64,000 bases of DNA, taken from Cloeon dipterum (Eukaryota; Arthropoda; Insecta; Ephemeroptera; Baetidae). The translations under genes and the position numbers were made by a program. The notes under the pieces were generated by a model. That model had not been told where the DNA came from and searched no databases. It worked only from the letters and a program-made list of their open reading frames with translations. How positions within the stretch are numbered: the stretch's first letter is position 1; each line of letters begins with the position of its first letter. Below, piece after piece: positions 12,601 to 25,660 of this stretch. Location of the stretch: the NCBI RefSeq assembly GCF_949628265.1, contig NC_088786.1, forward strand, positions 9,858,001 to 9,922,000. The letters run 5' to 3'.

Positions 12601-15068
12601 AAAAGGGTAGTCGTGCCTATTCGAGAACGAGTTAGCTTGCTTCCAGTACAGGCCGGGCGGGCAGGTGCGGTTTTGGTGCACACACGCTTTTCAGCCTTAT
12701 TGGATTATCCTAATTATCACTGGCTGTGCACTAGACGCGCCAGCCTGCTTTCCTTTCAAACTTCTTTCTGTGCGCGCCGCGAGACGAGAAGTCAAGTCAA
12801 GAGGCAGGCAAAGTGCTTTTCTTCTCCGCAAATCAATATCATCAGTCAAAACACACATGCACACAAGACCCTCACTCTCGGCTACAGCTTCTGCAAAATC
12901 GGCGATAAAAAATTCATGCTCGCGGCCAATTGTCTATTGCAGAAAGTTTTTGCGGCATCGACACACGCGCAATAAACGACGCATGTGCCGTCGCGCTTGT
13001 TTTGGACGCGCTGCTGCAGCCGTAGATACACAGGGCACGCAAGCCGCAAGAAACTCCGCGAGACGGGCGGCAAATTAATGCTCGCTCGACCGTTTTTGCG
13101 GTAATTACTCCATTTATAGGAATAAAGCTCGAAGCTGCGTTCGCCCTGCTTCCTCCGAGAGTAATTAATTAATGCGGAGAACTTGCAACTCTTGTGTTTC
13201 AATGTCAACTACTATATTCGATTAATGCAGCGTTGTCGCCTTGTGCGTTGATTTCTCAATCAATTTATACACGCTCGCTATTTATGACACGAGTGCAAAA
13301 GAAAAAAAAAACAGCCTTATCAGAGAAGAGAAACGCGCGCACGTCTCCTCGTCCAACGCGGCGCTCTACCGGGAGGAAATTCACTTGCTTGCATGTGCAT
13401 GCAAAAGCGTGTAATTTATAATCAAGAGCGTTCCAGTCAGTCCTGATTGAAATTTTTCCGCTTAATTAAGCTTGTTTGATATGCTAATGCCCGCTGTAAT
13501 TTACGATCCGCGCCGCAAGACTGGAAAATGAGTAAGCGCAAACACGGTTTTCGGCTCATTGTCAGACGGCAAAACTTTTCTGTGTGCCACATCCCGCGAC
13601 AGAAAAGTTCCTTGCCGAGTTTGTTTTGAGCCAAGTTTGACTTTCCATTGATGTGTTTCGTCTGTAGGTTAACGAGATTATTTACGACTGTTGCGCCGAA
13701 TTTGCAAGTATGAATGACACTTTATGCAAATAATACATCTTGATACTTGCGAAACCGTAATCCTTATGCTGTTGGGATTTTTTGGGAATTATATTCAAAC
13801 AGGCGAAGTGAAGGCTTGTTGGCTCAAAAAGTTTCTGATGCCATGCAAATAGGATCTCCTTATGGGTACACGACTCTGCACGAAATAACAAAAGGGCTTA
13901 TAGCTTGTACCCGAAAATGTAAAACAAAGTCAAGAATTCATCTTTACAAGCTGGAAAGTAATTATTTAAAGCGCGTCAAAAAGTTTGTTGAGCGCGCTCA
14001 TCACACTAATTAATTATAGACTGAATCCTAAAGTTGGAATTGAGAGGGAAAAAGTAAAATTAAATTCATTTTGAACATGTGTTAAAGATATTGACAGGTG
14101 ATTCATTTCAATGAATTTATTCAGACTCACAATTTAAATTCAGAGACATGCATTGCATGACTTAAAGGTTAAAAATTCCAAGCGTCAGTACAGGTAAATA
14201 AACTGAGAAAATTCTCATCAAATGTTTGACTTTGGACGTGATCTGCGGGTAACGTTCAAAGAAATTGATAGGTAGGCAGTAATAGCCGGCAATATTTCAT
14301 TTGGAAACGATCAATCAAACGGCTCAATCACATCGTCGGTGTGCCTCCTCTCGGACTGAAGCCTCACGCGAAAATTTGATAAAATCAATAGCAACGAGGA
14401 GCAAACGCGCGGTACCGATAAATCTAGGTGAAGCGGCCTTCAGAATAATAAAATAAATAAACTGAAAATATGCAACGGAAAAAGCGGTGCACTTCCTTGA
14501 AGAAAGGTTTCGCTCCAAATTAAATCAGAGCTAGCACGCGCGTGCCGAGCTTGCAATAAAAAATGGAGCTGCATAGCACGTTCCGGGCGCGGGCTCCCCC
14601 CGCGGAAAGGAAAAGATAGAAAGAGGAACCGAATTTATGCGTGTTTAGTCATACATACACACGTAGTTAGTTTTTGTGCAGTCAAAATTTACGAGCAAGT
14701 GAGTGTATTTTGCCGAAAAGCGCGGCGGACGGGGGGTTTTGATATCAATCTGCCTGGCACCGCGCCTCGCCAACCAACCAACCAACCACCCGCCCCGCCG
14801 CAAAGCAGCAACATCTCTGCGCGCGCGAATCTGGCCCAAAAATTTGTGTGTGCGCGGCTCGTCCATCGGACCGCGTGGCATTATGACTGGCTGCTTTATT
14901 TAATAAATGATAAGCAACCCCGCGAGCCAGCTATTGATTTCCTTTCTTTGCGGCGACTATACATAAATACATGCGAAGCAGGCCTACACAACAATAGACT
15001 ATTTTCGGTGGAAACTGCAATTCATTGTGTTGAAGACGTGTGGAAATAAATCCCTTTAGAGGCGAGGC

Positions 15069-15158
<90 letters not shown>

Positions 15159-18111
15159 AGAGAGAGAGGTCAATTATTGTTAATAGTGAAATGTGGAAGC
15201 GGAGCTGCTGAAATAATATATAGTGGCGACAATGGCAATTCGCTTGTGACACCTCGCTCCGTTGGCTGTCCTACACTACAGCTGGGGTGGAATTTCACCA
15301 AAAGAATGTTCCGTGCTTCTTTCGTTCACTTGGAGCACTCCACGCTTCGCAAACACGAGAGGCGGGCGTGTTAGAAAATTCCACTGCCCCAACGGAGGAT
15401 AAAAACACAACAAAAAGCTAATTGCGAAAAAGGGCGATTCTAACACAACACTAACCAGATTTTTCTCTCTACACGATTTTCTCTCATAAAAATATTGGTT
15501 GCACAATAGACTATTGGTTTATGTGTATTGGAAAAAGAGACAAACAAGGATGTGGTTTCGAGAGTTTGGATGAATAAAAATAAATTGTTAAATGATAAAG
15601 GTTGCAACATGATACTAAAGGCAAAAACGATTCGTGTGTCAACCATTGAACCTGGAAGTCATTTTTTTAAATTTTGAAATCAACAGCTGACCGTGCGATT
15701 TATTGAATATTTTGCTGATATGCAATTTTGTTTTAATAAAATATATAATGATTTACAAGTCGGAGAAAATTTATATCCTGAAGAACAATGTTGTAGGTGA
15801 ATGTAAGAAAGAGGCGTGTGCATTTTCCATCAATAAACTATGAAATGGACTAAAATAGAAGCGCTTCTGAGTGTGCTCATTGTTGGCCCTGACAGCCTTA
15901 TCCTCAAGCATAAAATTCTCCGCTCACATTACTTCAAAAACAATAACTTCCCACGTTTCAAGAGACCAAGCATGCACCGAAATAGAACAACAGCAGCGAG
16001 TCCATATTGGATTTGCGGCCAATAAATAATAGTTGTGCGTACACCCAACCCTTTTAAGGTGTCACTCCTTTCCGGGGCCGAAAAAACACCGAAAGACTTC
16101 ACACTTGGATTCATCGATCTGACCAAAAGTGCATCTGCTAAATCGGACACAAAAGGACATCATTTGCAACCCCGAGCGGCCGGTATTAGTAATTTATCAT
16201 CGTCATCACCCTAGCCACCGCGGCCGGCGGACCAAACAGGGCATTTAACCTTCACGCGCTGAGCGCGGTTTCCCCCATTCATTGACCTATAAAATAAAAC
16301 ACAAAATTACTACCAGATAAATACACAATGGTAACTAACCGGCTCATCATCGATTACCCCTACAGCAGAGCGGCAGAGCACCGAGAGAGCCTGAGCATGC
16401 ATAGAGATAGACGCAAAGTGTGGAGCACACGACAGCAGGCACGGCGACCCATTTTTATCTTCGACTGTGCCATGCAAATTTTTATACGTTTTGGTTTCAA
16501 GCTCGCTCTTAAATTCATTTCACGATATAATGTGTGGAGCGGTATTAAACGTTTGCCTAAATATATACTGAAACAAAATAAACAAAGAGTGACGCCTGTT
16601 TGTGGACTTTACTCAATCGGACCTTGGCACAATGTTTGAAATTGATTGTAACTGAAATGCTAACTCTCACTACAACTCATGGTAAAACTCAATTTAATTC
16701 CTACTATCAAACCAAAAATGTTATTTTATTCTTATAAACGCTAAAAAATCCTTAAATCTTGAACGTTAGATGTTTTAGCTTATATTTGAACTTAAAATCT
16801 TCTCTTTCCTTCAAGTAACAATGGAATTGTGTAAAATCAAACCAAAGCTGAGTAACAGGTAACAGCTGAGCGCAGCTAGGTGACAAATTAAAACCATTTT
16901 AAATAAATAAATGTTTTGATATAATAAGAAAACCGGCAAAAACAATAATTTTTTCCCAAGCATGAAATATAAATTATACAAAAATATTAGATATTTATTC
17001 TTAAGAAATATAGGCAGTTTTACTTTTGGTATTGCCTCGAACAGTAAGTCGTAATTTTAGAAATATTGTTTTTAACAAAATATCTCGATGACTCATCAAA
17101 AACAGTGTCAAAAGTGTAAATTCATGTTTTTCTCTGAGAACGGTGATGAAAATTCAATTTAATACACTCCAGAGGAAGTCCCTTAGATTAATTTTACAGT
17201 AAACAACGGCCTACGTCCCAAGCGAGGGCCGGTGTCATAAACCTCGATCCGCTACTCATTCCCAATTCCTGCGTCAAATTTTACGGGGCTGTTTTGCAAA
17301 CAGCGGATTAAAAGGCAATCCGCCTTTGGGGCCAGCGGGTAATTCGGGCGGTTAAGCAGCTCGGGCCGCGATTACGATTAATAAGGTCATTAAAGCCGGG
17401 CGAGAAAGCAAGGGACAAAAAGAAGTGTCGCAATGTACTCTCGGGCTGCATGCATCCACTAGGCGGGCCACCCCTCCGCCTCCCCTATCCTTCTTCTTCT
17501 TTTTGCCGCACTGGCCTGCATGTCATTGATCATTTTATCCGCCAACTTGCGGCCCCGAAATCTCCAAAAAAACCGCATGACGCGCCCCCGGCGGCCGGCA
17601 GCGGTCATCGGCGCCCCGTCGGCGCCGGGCCGGCCCGCAGCGGGGCCCGCGCCAACGCCAATTGAGCAAATAAACGGTCCGCAATTAGGCACCGAGTCGG
17701 TGGTTTACTTAAACACACTGATCAGCTGACGAGTTGGACCTACCTCTCGCCAAACTATTTCGCAACCGTCGGCGCCCGAAAGTCGACGCCCGCGGCGGCC
17801 CCGGCGGCGGCCGCGGCGTCGGGTGGACCACGGCCGGCGGCCCGGCGGCGACCATCGCGCGAGCCAGGCCCCCGAGGGCCGCCCAAGGGCCCGAGAGAGG
17901 CGAGCCGCGACACCGAGTCGTGGCACCAATACGTATGTGAGCGTCGGATCGGCGCCCGAGGCGCCGATTTCGGCCGTTCGGCCCGATATTTACCTCCTCC
18001 GTAGTGTGACCTCTTCGTGGTGCCATTTTCCGTTTCACTGTCCAGCGGCCTCTTTCTGGAATCGGGCATTTCTGGGGACGGACACGTCTCCATACCCGAG
18101 TCAGCCGCCAT
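6691..18111 (-). CDS. ps: Pasilla/Nova-type triple-KH RNA-binding splicing regulator
   Basis: Coding exons (minus strand): 18111-17994, 9600-9454, 9328-9020, 8779-8549, 7592-6691, giving 568 aa. Every intron is phase 1 with GT-AG ends. The N-terminus has the Nova signature [18 protein letters not shown] just before KH1. KH1 (about residues 46-115) and KH2 (about 139-212) each carry a GKGG loop. KH3 (about 488-565, last exon) has GPGG. Between KH2 and KH3 lies a long low-complexity linker rich in Ala, Asn, Gly and Ser, typical of the family. Nova/Pasilla proteins bind YCAY clusters in pre-mRNA and control alternative splicing in the nucleus. I chose the ATG at 18111-18109 (context aaagATGg); an in-frame ATG at 18132 would add seven residues. 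The first exon sits in a CpG-rich block 8.4 kb from KH1, so other promoters inside that intron are possible. Confidence 0.95.
7593..8548 (-). other. ps: Last intron of pasilla
   Basis: This 956 bp AT-rich phase 1 intron separates the exon ending KH2 from the linker/KH3 exon. I see no further exon in it. Confidence 0.7.
11382..11392 (-). promoter_or_regulatory. Possible DR1 nuclear-receptor half-site pair
   Basis: On the minus strand the bases read GGTCAAAGGTC: two copies of the nuclear receptor half-site spaced by one base, as bound by HNF4 or RXR/USP-type factors. It lies in a CpG-rich patch inside the pasilla intron. A single short match can arise by chance. Confidence 0.3.
15073..15151. 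repeat. (AG)n microsatellite, about 79 bp perfect
   Basis: Roughly forty uninterrupted AG units, followed by an imperfect tail (AAAGAG units) to about 15169. It lies in the large pasilla intron. Long open frames across it, made of Ser-Leu repeats on the minus strand, are artefacts of the repeat. Confidence 0.97.
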
Positions 18112-18240
18112 CTTTGACTGCTGCCACTGCATTCCAGTCGGGCGGAGTGCGGCGCGGTGGACGGGGAGAGCACATTGCCTACTTTACAGGCGGCACCGAC
18201 TGCTTATTATAAGTGTACGTATATCGCGCGGGCATTACTA
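17430..18240 (-). promoter_or_regulatory. ps: CpG-rich promoter / first-exon region of pasilla
   Basis: A block of strongly GC- and CpG-rich sequence covers the first coding exon (18111-17994) and both flanks, in contrast to the AT-rich DNA beyond it. The transcription start should lie just right of 18111 on the minus strand. A minus-strand TATAATAA-like string occurs near 18205, but I cannot confirm it as a TATA box. Confidence 0.5.
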
Positions 18241-21200
18241 CACACCAACTAGAGCCGCTTCTGCCTTACCACCACCCCACTTGCTGTGCTATTTTTCCAT
18301 CGAACTCGCTCTTTTCATATTTTGGGTTCACCGCACCAAAATGCTAATTGAGAGAGACGCGTGCCCGTCTATTAAAATCAATTCTTCAACCAATACAAAA
18401 AATATAAAAAAATACAACAACAGTAAAAATGAAATTTGGGAATAAAGAAATAAATCGTTTGAGGCAATTTGTTTTTATCATAGACAGATATTACAATAAT
18501 TCTAAATCGATGAGTAAGTTAATGACCTCAAAAATTGTTTTTGTGGAATACTAAAATAAAATAAATTTTAAAATAAAAATTGGAATGGTAGTAGGTGTTC
18601 GGCCAAAGATAAATTGTGTTTTTTTTAATAAAAGAATATCTTGTGAAATAATTTTTTTATCAAATTTAAAATAATTATTGGGATAGGTCAGTCTTTCTGC
18701 TATTTTGGCATTTTCGTTTTACGGATATACTTAAGTTCCCAAAGAACAGACAACACCGACCCAATTTTACTTCCGAATCTGATCATTTTCACCAAGTCGT
18801 TAAAATATAAGAATAGTTTTTTTCTCGAAAAAACAATTTTAAATAAATCATTTCGGAAGGTTATGATTTTAAATAATTGAGACTATTTCCTTAGCACACT
18901 GGAGTATTATTTTTTCTGCTAGGATATGACTCGATGGATGTTGCGCTGTTTTTAAATTCATCACGACTTTAATACTTGTTATTAGTTTATCACATGTCTT
19001 TTGTGCTGAAGTGTCAGTTTTATGTGTTTTTCTAACATAACAATATTAATCAAACATTTCCTTCCTTCGCGTTTATGCAAGATATAAAAAATAGGGATTA
19101 ATGGCCCTTTAAGAGATACATTTTTTGCTGCTGCCAATTTGAAAGTAAAATCCGTTCAGACCCACGCCCAAGTTTGTTTATATTTTGCGTCGCTAGTTTT
19201 CGCAAGTGGGCCGTGAACTTGTCCTCATATAATTGCGATCGGACAGGTTAATACGCATTTATCAAGTGTCACCGCAAGTGAATGTACGCAGGAAAGCGGT
19301 GGCGGAGATCGGACAAAGATAATAAATACAGATTTTGTGAAAAGCCAGGCGTGCGGCGGCCGCTGGCCCGAGCGCCGAAAAACTAGTTGAGTACGGTCAT
19401 TGCGAAATGGCATTTGAAATATATTTAGCCGCGGCCGCGCACTCTCTGTGTGACGGCCGCTGCTGTTTCCTAACTTTGAAATGAACTACGCGTTCGGGTG
19501 TGTGTGTGTGTTTGGTTTGGTTTGTACGTACACTGCATACGCATACGCGCAGTTGAACGCTTACATACACAAACAGCAGGCGCACAACCCAAACGTTTCG
19601 GCCACTCTTGCGCTAATTGCTCGCTCTTCGCGCGCGCACGCTGCTAACTCGAGCGACTTTTCTTCTTTGTTGATCCCAGGATTTTGTTATGAACGGGTCA
19701 TTGTCCAATAGAAGGAAATCTTTCCGCGCGGATGAAACATTGGCTTTGGAGCTTGCTTCTTCAATCTGTGAATGAATGGGAACTCAAATGCAATCTAAAT
19801 TCAAACAGATGCTTCTCGACACATGTTTCCCTCTTGTAATTTAACTGTTCTCCTTTGTTTAAAAAATATGTTGTGTTTCAGAGACGTATAGAAGATTTGA
19901 AGTACGGGCTTTCATTTTCGCTCAGTAAATAGATGCATTTATACTTTTCTAGATCTGTATTTTTATTTATCAAAAATTGGGCTGCGAGAAGTTAAAAATT
20001 TTCATACCGGATTTAATGGTTTAAATAATTGTTAATTTTAAACATATATATTTATAAAATAATTTCGCCAATTTATATTTTGCTTCTTAGATCGAAAAAT
20101 AAGCAAATTTTTAAAACATGTAATTTATTACAAAATATAATTTCCTAAATTATCGTTGTTCGTTGTAAATGGGTTGATTTTCGAACTATCCTTCCTTGAT
20201 TTAAAATTAATTTTTTTTATTCCTGTTTAATGTTAGCATTGACCTGAATATTTGAATATTTTTTTATTACTTCATTACTTGAGTCATATTTGGGCTTAAA
20301 ATTAATGTGGCCATAATCAGCTTGAATACATCGTAATCGAAATTAATTTTCACATAAATGTATGAAAAATTATGTTTTGGAATTTGATGAGTAAGTCGAA
20401 ACAAATTAAAATTTAAAAACAAAAATGAGAAGAAGTCATACGCTCTACTCTACAAGTGCAATATTTGCGTCGTCAAAAAGCAGCAGCTTGCAGAGGGATA
20501 TAATCCGATTAATTTTTGCCGTGCTCTGTGAATAGTCAAGGCTTTAAAGGCCTCGCTGGTGCTGCTGTTTTCGTAGAACGGAAAAACTGCTAATGTGTTA
20601 AATAAAAAGAGACTACTTATTGTTACTCTTTACTTGTGCCTTTTGTGCACACAGAGCTGGGTTGCTAACCTCTGGCAATAACTCGGCGAATAGTAAAGAG
20701 AAGCAATGTAAGTGCAGCACGCCGCTGCCTTTGACAGTAAAAGCAATAAATGGATGAAATATGCCGCGTTCACAAATCCATATTTACTGCATCATCCTCG
20801 TTAATGCATTGCACTAAATGGTGTTGTTCAAAATCAACCACGTTTCTTTCGGATATTTAAATAAAATAGTTTATAATTAAAACTTATTAATGCTTCACAT
20901 TATAGGTCAAGAAATGATTATATAGTTTAAAGAATGATAGTGATGCAATTAATAAATAAAAACTTTTAAATACGATGCAAAAATACACTAGTGCTTGTTT
21001 TTTGATGAACATACACAGTAGCTAAATACGTAAGGCTTTATTAAATATTTAAAGGAAAAAATTAAAAAAATGGAATTTATTCGCACTGAATAGGGGAAAA
21101 GGGCAATATAATGTTCAGTAAACAACATATCATGTTTCAAAATTTGTTTAAAAAACGCAAGAATGCAGTTCCTAGTAATTAAGTGCGGGAGTAGATAGAA

Positions 21201-24200
21201 ATTCGTATATGATACGAAAGACAGGGGAGTGAGAGTTTCATAGATATTATATTACAAATCAAGTATGATTAAATGTTTTGTCTTGAAATTATGCAACAAC
21301 TTTTTGACCTCTTGATAAATACATACACTTCGAATAAAATATTAAAATAATAATTGTTGCATATATGTCATGTACAAGTAAGAAAATATTCAGAGTCTTC
21401 TCTATAAATTTTATTTTAAACTCCTCTCTCTGCAAGTTTGCATTCCATAAAATAAATTTAGCATGGAAACTCCAGCTCTGCGTTTTGGGATTAATCGTGA
21501 AGGCTTTCCTCGAGCGTGCGTCCAAAATGTTGCACCGTGCGATCGCAGCGCGGTCTACTGACCCCTAAGGTTTGCCAAATTCAATTTCGCAACTCGTTCG
21601 TACATCTGCTGGCGAAACCATCCGCTCTGCAGCAGTGATATCACAACCTATTTTCTGCGGCCAACTTCAATGTGTACGCGCACACAGCAGCAGTGACTGG
21701 CAAAAATTTCTTATAGAGGTGGCGCGCTGCGGTTTTGCGCCAAAATTTTTTTAAGTGTACCACTCATCAATCAATCAGCAAGTTTAGCGTTTATCGACGG
21801 TGTCATCGCTCAATGCGAAAAAAATAGCAGAGAAAAATTAAATCAGAACATTTTTGACAGAGATTAAGAATATTTTACTTTCCACTTTTGCCAGGTGACG
21901 TTGCGTTTTTTTCAGCTTTCCTGGTCTGCTAATAATTCTCCAATGTTCATCGCGAAGTAAAAAGGCAAACAGCTCTCTTCATTAACGAGCAGAAGTACAA
22001 AATCGGCCTGCTTACAGCTGCTGCCGCGCTGCTTAAAGTGCATTTTTATGTGTTTCGTGAAAGTTGCAGACATGTAGGCGATGAGTGCTCTGACAAGAAT
22101 CATGCTGATGAGTTATGAATTGTGGACGACGTGGAGAGAAAGAAGAAGATGAGCGGCGGCCCGGCCGCCGTCGCGCGCGCGTCCCTGAAGAAGCAAGCGC
22201 ATGACACATTCTTTGAAGATATGCCTGCTGCATGCTACGGCCGTGGTAACAATGTGCATGCTGACTTGCTGCAGCTTTAAATCAACAAAGCGGTGTAGTT
22301 GCAACCCAGAAAGAAAAAAATGTGCACCACACATGCATGATCAAAGGAGAAAAATGAACCCATTTTCAAAGAAGCGACCAGAGAGCCGCGCCGCACAGTG
22401 AGAGGCAGCAGGCGCGCGCAGGCTGACGCCGCTCTCGGAAAAAACTGCAGTGATTTTGAGCTGGACGGCCATTCGATCTTGGAAACAAAAAAAATGAGTC
22501 TTCGTGTCGACAGGCACGAAAGGAAGGGCGACGGGAAATCGAAAGGTTCTTCAAGGCTGTTCTCTATGACTTTTAGGCCGATCCAAATTGAATGGGGGGA
22601 TTCGCTTCCATAGATAAAGCTGTTTCCGAAAGCTCTTCCATCTATGATAAAGTTAGGATTTAATAGACTTGGAAAATTTATTTGTTGTATATAACCACAA
22701 CGTTTTTTGACGAACGAAAATAGCCATCAAAAATTGACTCAAGGAGCCAAAGTTAAACTTCATAAAGATTAATATTTTTATATTAATAAAATAAGGCCAT
22801 AAAATAATGAAAACCTGATATTTTTCTTTAAGGAGTAATTTCAAAAGAGGTGGAAGCTCTCTCCAAAATTAAAAACATTATTGCTAAAAGAAAATCTAGA
22901 AAATACAGGTTTGAAAGTTCACGAACGTTTCTTTAACTAGGAAAAATTACCTGTTATACATTTTTTTATATTTTCGGGTTAAAAAATCGCCGCTATTTTT
23001 AGTTTAAATTGCAAGTTTGTATTGATAAATAATTTAAAAATTCTTTACTCGAGATATTTGTTATAAGTTGCCATTTAAACAGTTGCAGAAAAAATAATAA
23101 AACTGCTTGATACTTCTTACAACTCTTGAAGAACAATTTTGCCGGCGATTGTCTGTTAAATTTGCCGTGAAAAGTAATCGGGGTTGCCTCAGCTGTAAAA
23201 TTGCCATTTGTGCTATACCGCCTATCTCCGGTGTCACAGTTTTTTCCGCAAATTCATTTTGAGGCCGTTTCTTTTTTTGTAATCCTTTTAAAACTTTTCA
23301 GCCTCCTTCTGCGGTGGAATATAGTCTCAAGAGAGGCACTCTGTCTGATGTAATTGAAGTTTTTCACAAGGGCGCGCGAGCAAAATCGAGAGACACCGCT
23401 ATATGCTTGGCGATAGCCCCGATATACATATCACCACGTGTGGTGGCATAAATAATCAAGCCGAGCCGAGCACATACACACACACCTCTGCTCATAGAAA
23501 GAGAGACGCACACGAGGGCACGAGATATTGATATTCACTCGTTTCTCAAGCGAGAGCTCCTAGAATATGTCACACGCACAGTCAGCGGAGCGTCGGTGCG
23601 TACTATGGTTAAGCACAAAAGTAGGGCCGCCGCGCCGATTCATTTTCTTCCTGGCTGGCTTGAAACTCTATCTATCTCGGCGGCGAGAGAGCTAGCTGCG
23701 GATGAAAAATAAGCGCGCGAGAGAAGCCACCAGTCGCAGGATATCGCAAGACGCGCATCCAGTTCACTTATAGGCGATCGAGCGCAAGAGAGTGATGTAA
23801 TTACAAATGAGATCAATCCCTGAGATTGCAATGCCGACTATAGACGGCCTGCCAGCGTGTGCTCTCTGTGTGTATTTATGCATTATATTGCAGTAACTTG
23901 CGCCGCGCGCTGCAATAACAATTACAAGGCCACCGGACTCCCGGTGAGGTGCAAAGCAGAGAGGTCACGTGTGTGACACGACGTCTTTTTAAAAGTGTTC
24001 ATCCGAAACTATCCACTCATCAATATCAACAAAAATCACTCAACTTGAAATTTAAAATTTATTTTAACTCTAGTGTTATAATAATTAAAATGAATTTTTT
24101 TTAAATAGATAAATTATAAAATATGAGGTTTTAGACCATTGATATTATTTTCAACTTTCGTATTTTATACGCTACTTTAAGAGGCCTTTTTTAAATCAAT

Positions 24201-25660
24201 AGAATTTTTAAAATTGAAATAATACGACGCAGTTGAACTCTCCCGATGAATAAAATTTGCCACACATCTAAAGATGATACGTTGCTATAAAACCGACTTT
24301 TCAAATAACCCAAAAAACATTTTAAAGGAAAATAGCTTAGAAAATTAACATTTGGGCTCAAAATCCCAAGAAAAATTTTTAAAAATTAAAAAATCTTCTC
24401 TAAACGAATCAAATTTTTTATTGTATGTATCTGATTAAGTGATTCTGTGTTTAGATGATGAATTTGGCTGTTTAAAACGATGTTAAGAATGGTTCTATTG
24501 CATGATTCATCCACATTATATCGTTCCATGACATGACTACTGAGAGCTCAGAAAAATAGGATGTCAACCATGTACAACTCACAACCATATTTTTCAGTTT
24601 TGGTTGCAATTTGAAAATAAACGAAGAGACAATTAAATGAAAATATCGTTGCATGTACCAAGATTACTAACTGATAAAAAAAATCTGATAATAAGTAGAT
24701 AGGAAATATTGAAATGATTGATTGAAATGAAGAATCATTTGATAAAATCTCAGAAAAAAAATTTTATATTTATAAATTCTGTTCTAGAGTCAAGATTGGA
24801 GCAATTCAGCCGCGGATAATGGTAGGCGCGAGCGCAGTCCAAATGATGCTAGTGCCATTTGCATAATTGCAAATCGTTCAGCACCTAGATTGGCGCTCGG
24901 CGGTGTTGTCGTCTGCTTGTTTTGCTTGCGACAAAAAAGCAAGAAGTCCTTTCTCTCCTTGGGCGAGTTTTGCGCAATACAGCCACATATGCGCGCCGCT
25001 GTAGTGCTGCGCTCTTGGCCCAGCTTGGCGCCTCTCGCTCGCTCTACGAATTCATCGCGCCGCCGGTGCTCGAGCGAGTTTTTCTGCAGCGGCAGCACCA
25101 ATCAGCCGCCGAGCGCCAGCGCATCAAGCGCCTGCCGTCGCCGCACACGCACTTGTCCAGCACCTGCAGCAAGCGCCGTTTTGCCGCCGCCGCAGCTGCA
25201 GACAGCCGCACGCGCTAACGAGCCAAATTAATTATACGCCTCATTATGCTCCCTAATGCGGACAAAATCCTTTCCGCCTCGGCCGCCCGTGCCATTTTAA
25301 ACAGGAATTACAACCTCAATTTCGTAGCAATTTTTCAAGGATTTAACCATCCCATTAAATACGCAGTAATTCAGTTAGAACCACATTATATAGTATTTTT
25401 ATTTACTGCAGTACAACCAACTGAATACTTCGAAATTTTACAGGCGCGAGATAACGTTTTATTTTACACCATGCCTAAAAGACGGTTAATAGAAAATCCT
25501 TGAGTAAATTTGAAAGGTTTACTTCAGGCAGGACTAACAATCATAAACAAGGCGTTCAACATGAATATGGAAGCATCCGTATCAGCATTTCATGCCTACT
25601 CTGATTAATGGGTAACATTTCCAAAGCGTCATGGCTCTTTGGTGGACAAACGTTTTGTTA
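18241..25660. other. Gene-free interval between pasilla and the channel gene
   Basis: No supported exon on either strand. The interval is AT-rich (notably 18450-19100 and 19850-21350), with GC-richer islands at about 19150-19700, 21450-22600, 23350-23990 and 24790-25240. Open frames in the islands, up to 113 codons, are low-complexity and overlap in several frames. They show no domain, so I do not call them genes. The last 200 bp hold the 3' UTR of the channel gene; the minus-strand AATAAA at 25463-25458 is a candidate poly(A) signal. Confidence 0.55.

Larger units (their letters stand above)
9601..17993 (-). other. ps: First intron of pasilla (8.4 kb) with several CpG-rich patches
   Basis: The intron joins the N-terminal exon to the KH1 exon. 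Most of it is AT-rich, but GC/CpG-rich patches stand out at roughly 9720-10110, 11060-11620, 12590-13080 and 14530-14900. Open frames in the patches have no recognisable domain and are probably compositional. The patches could be enhancers or alternative first exons of pasilla; this is inference. Confidence 0.6.

Noticed and set aside
14931..15252. Ser-Leu repeat open frames on the minus strand
   Set aside because: They are translations of the (AG)n microsatellite.
18112..18132. Upstream in-frame ATG for pasilla at 18132
   Set aside because: The context is weaker than at 18111 and the extra seven residues are not part of the Nova signature; kept as an alternative only.
24890..25231. 113-codon plus-strand open frame as a gene
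   Set aside because: Low-complexity translation, overlapping frames on both strands, no splice or domain support.
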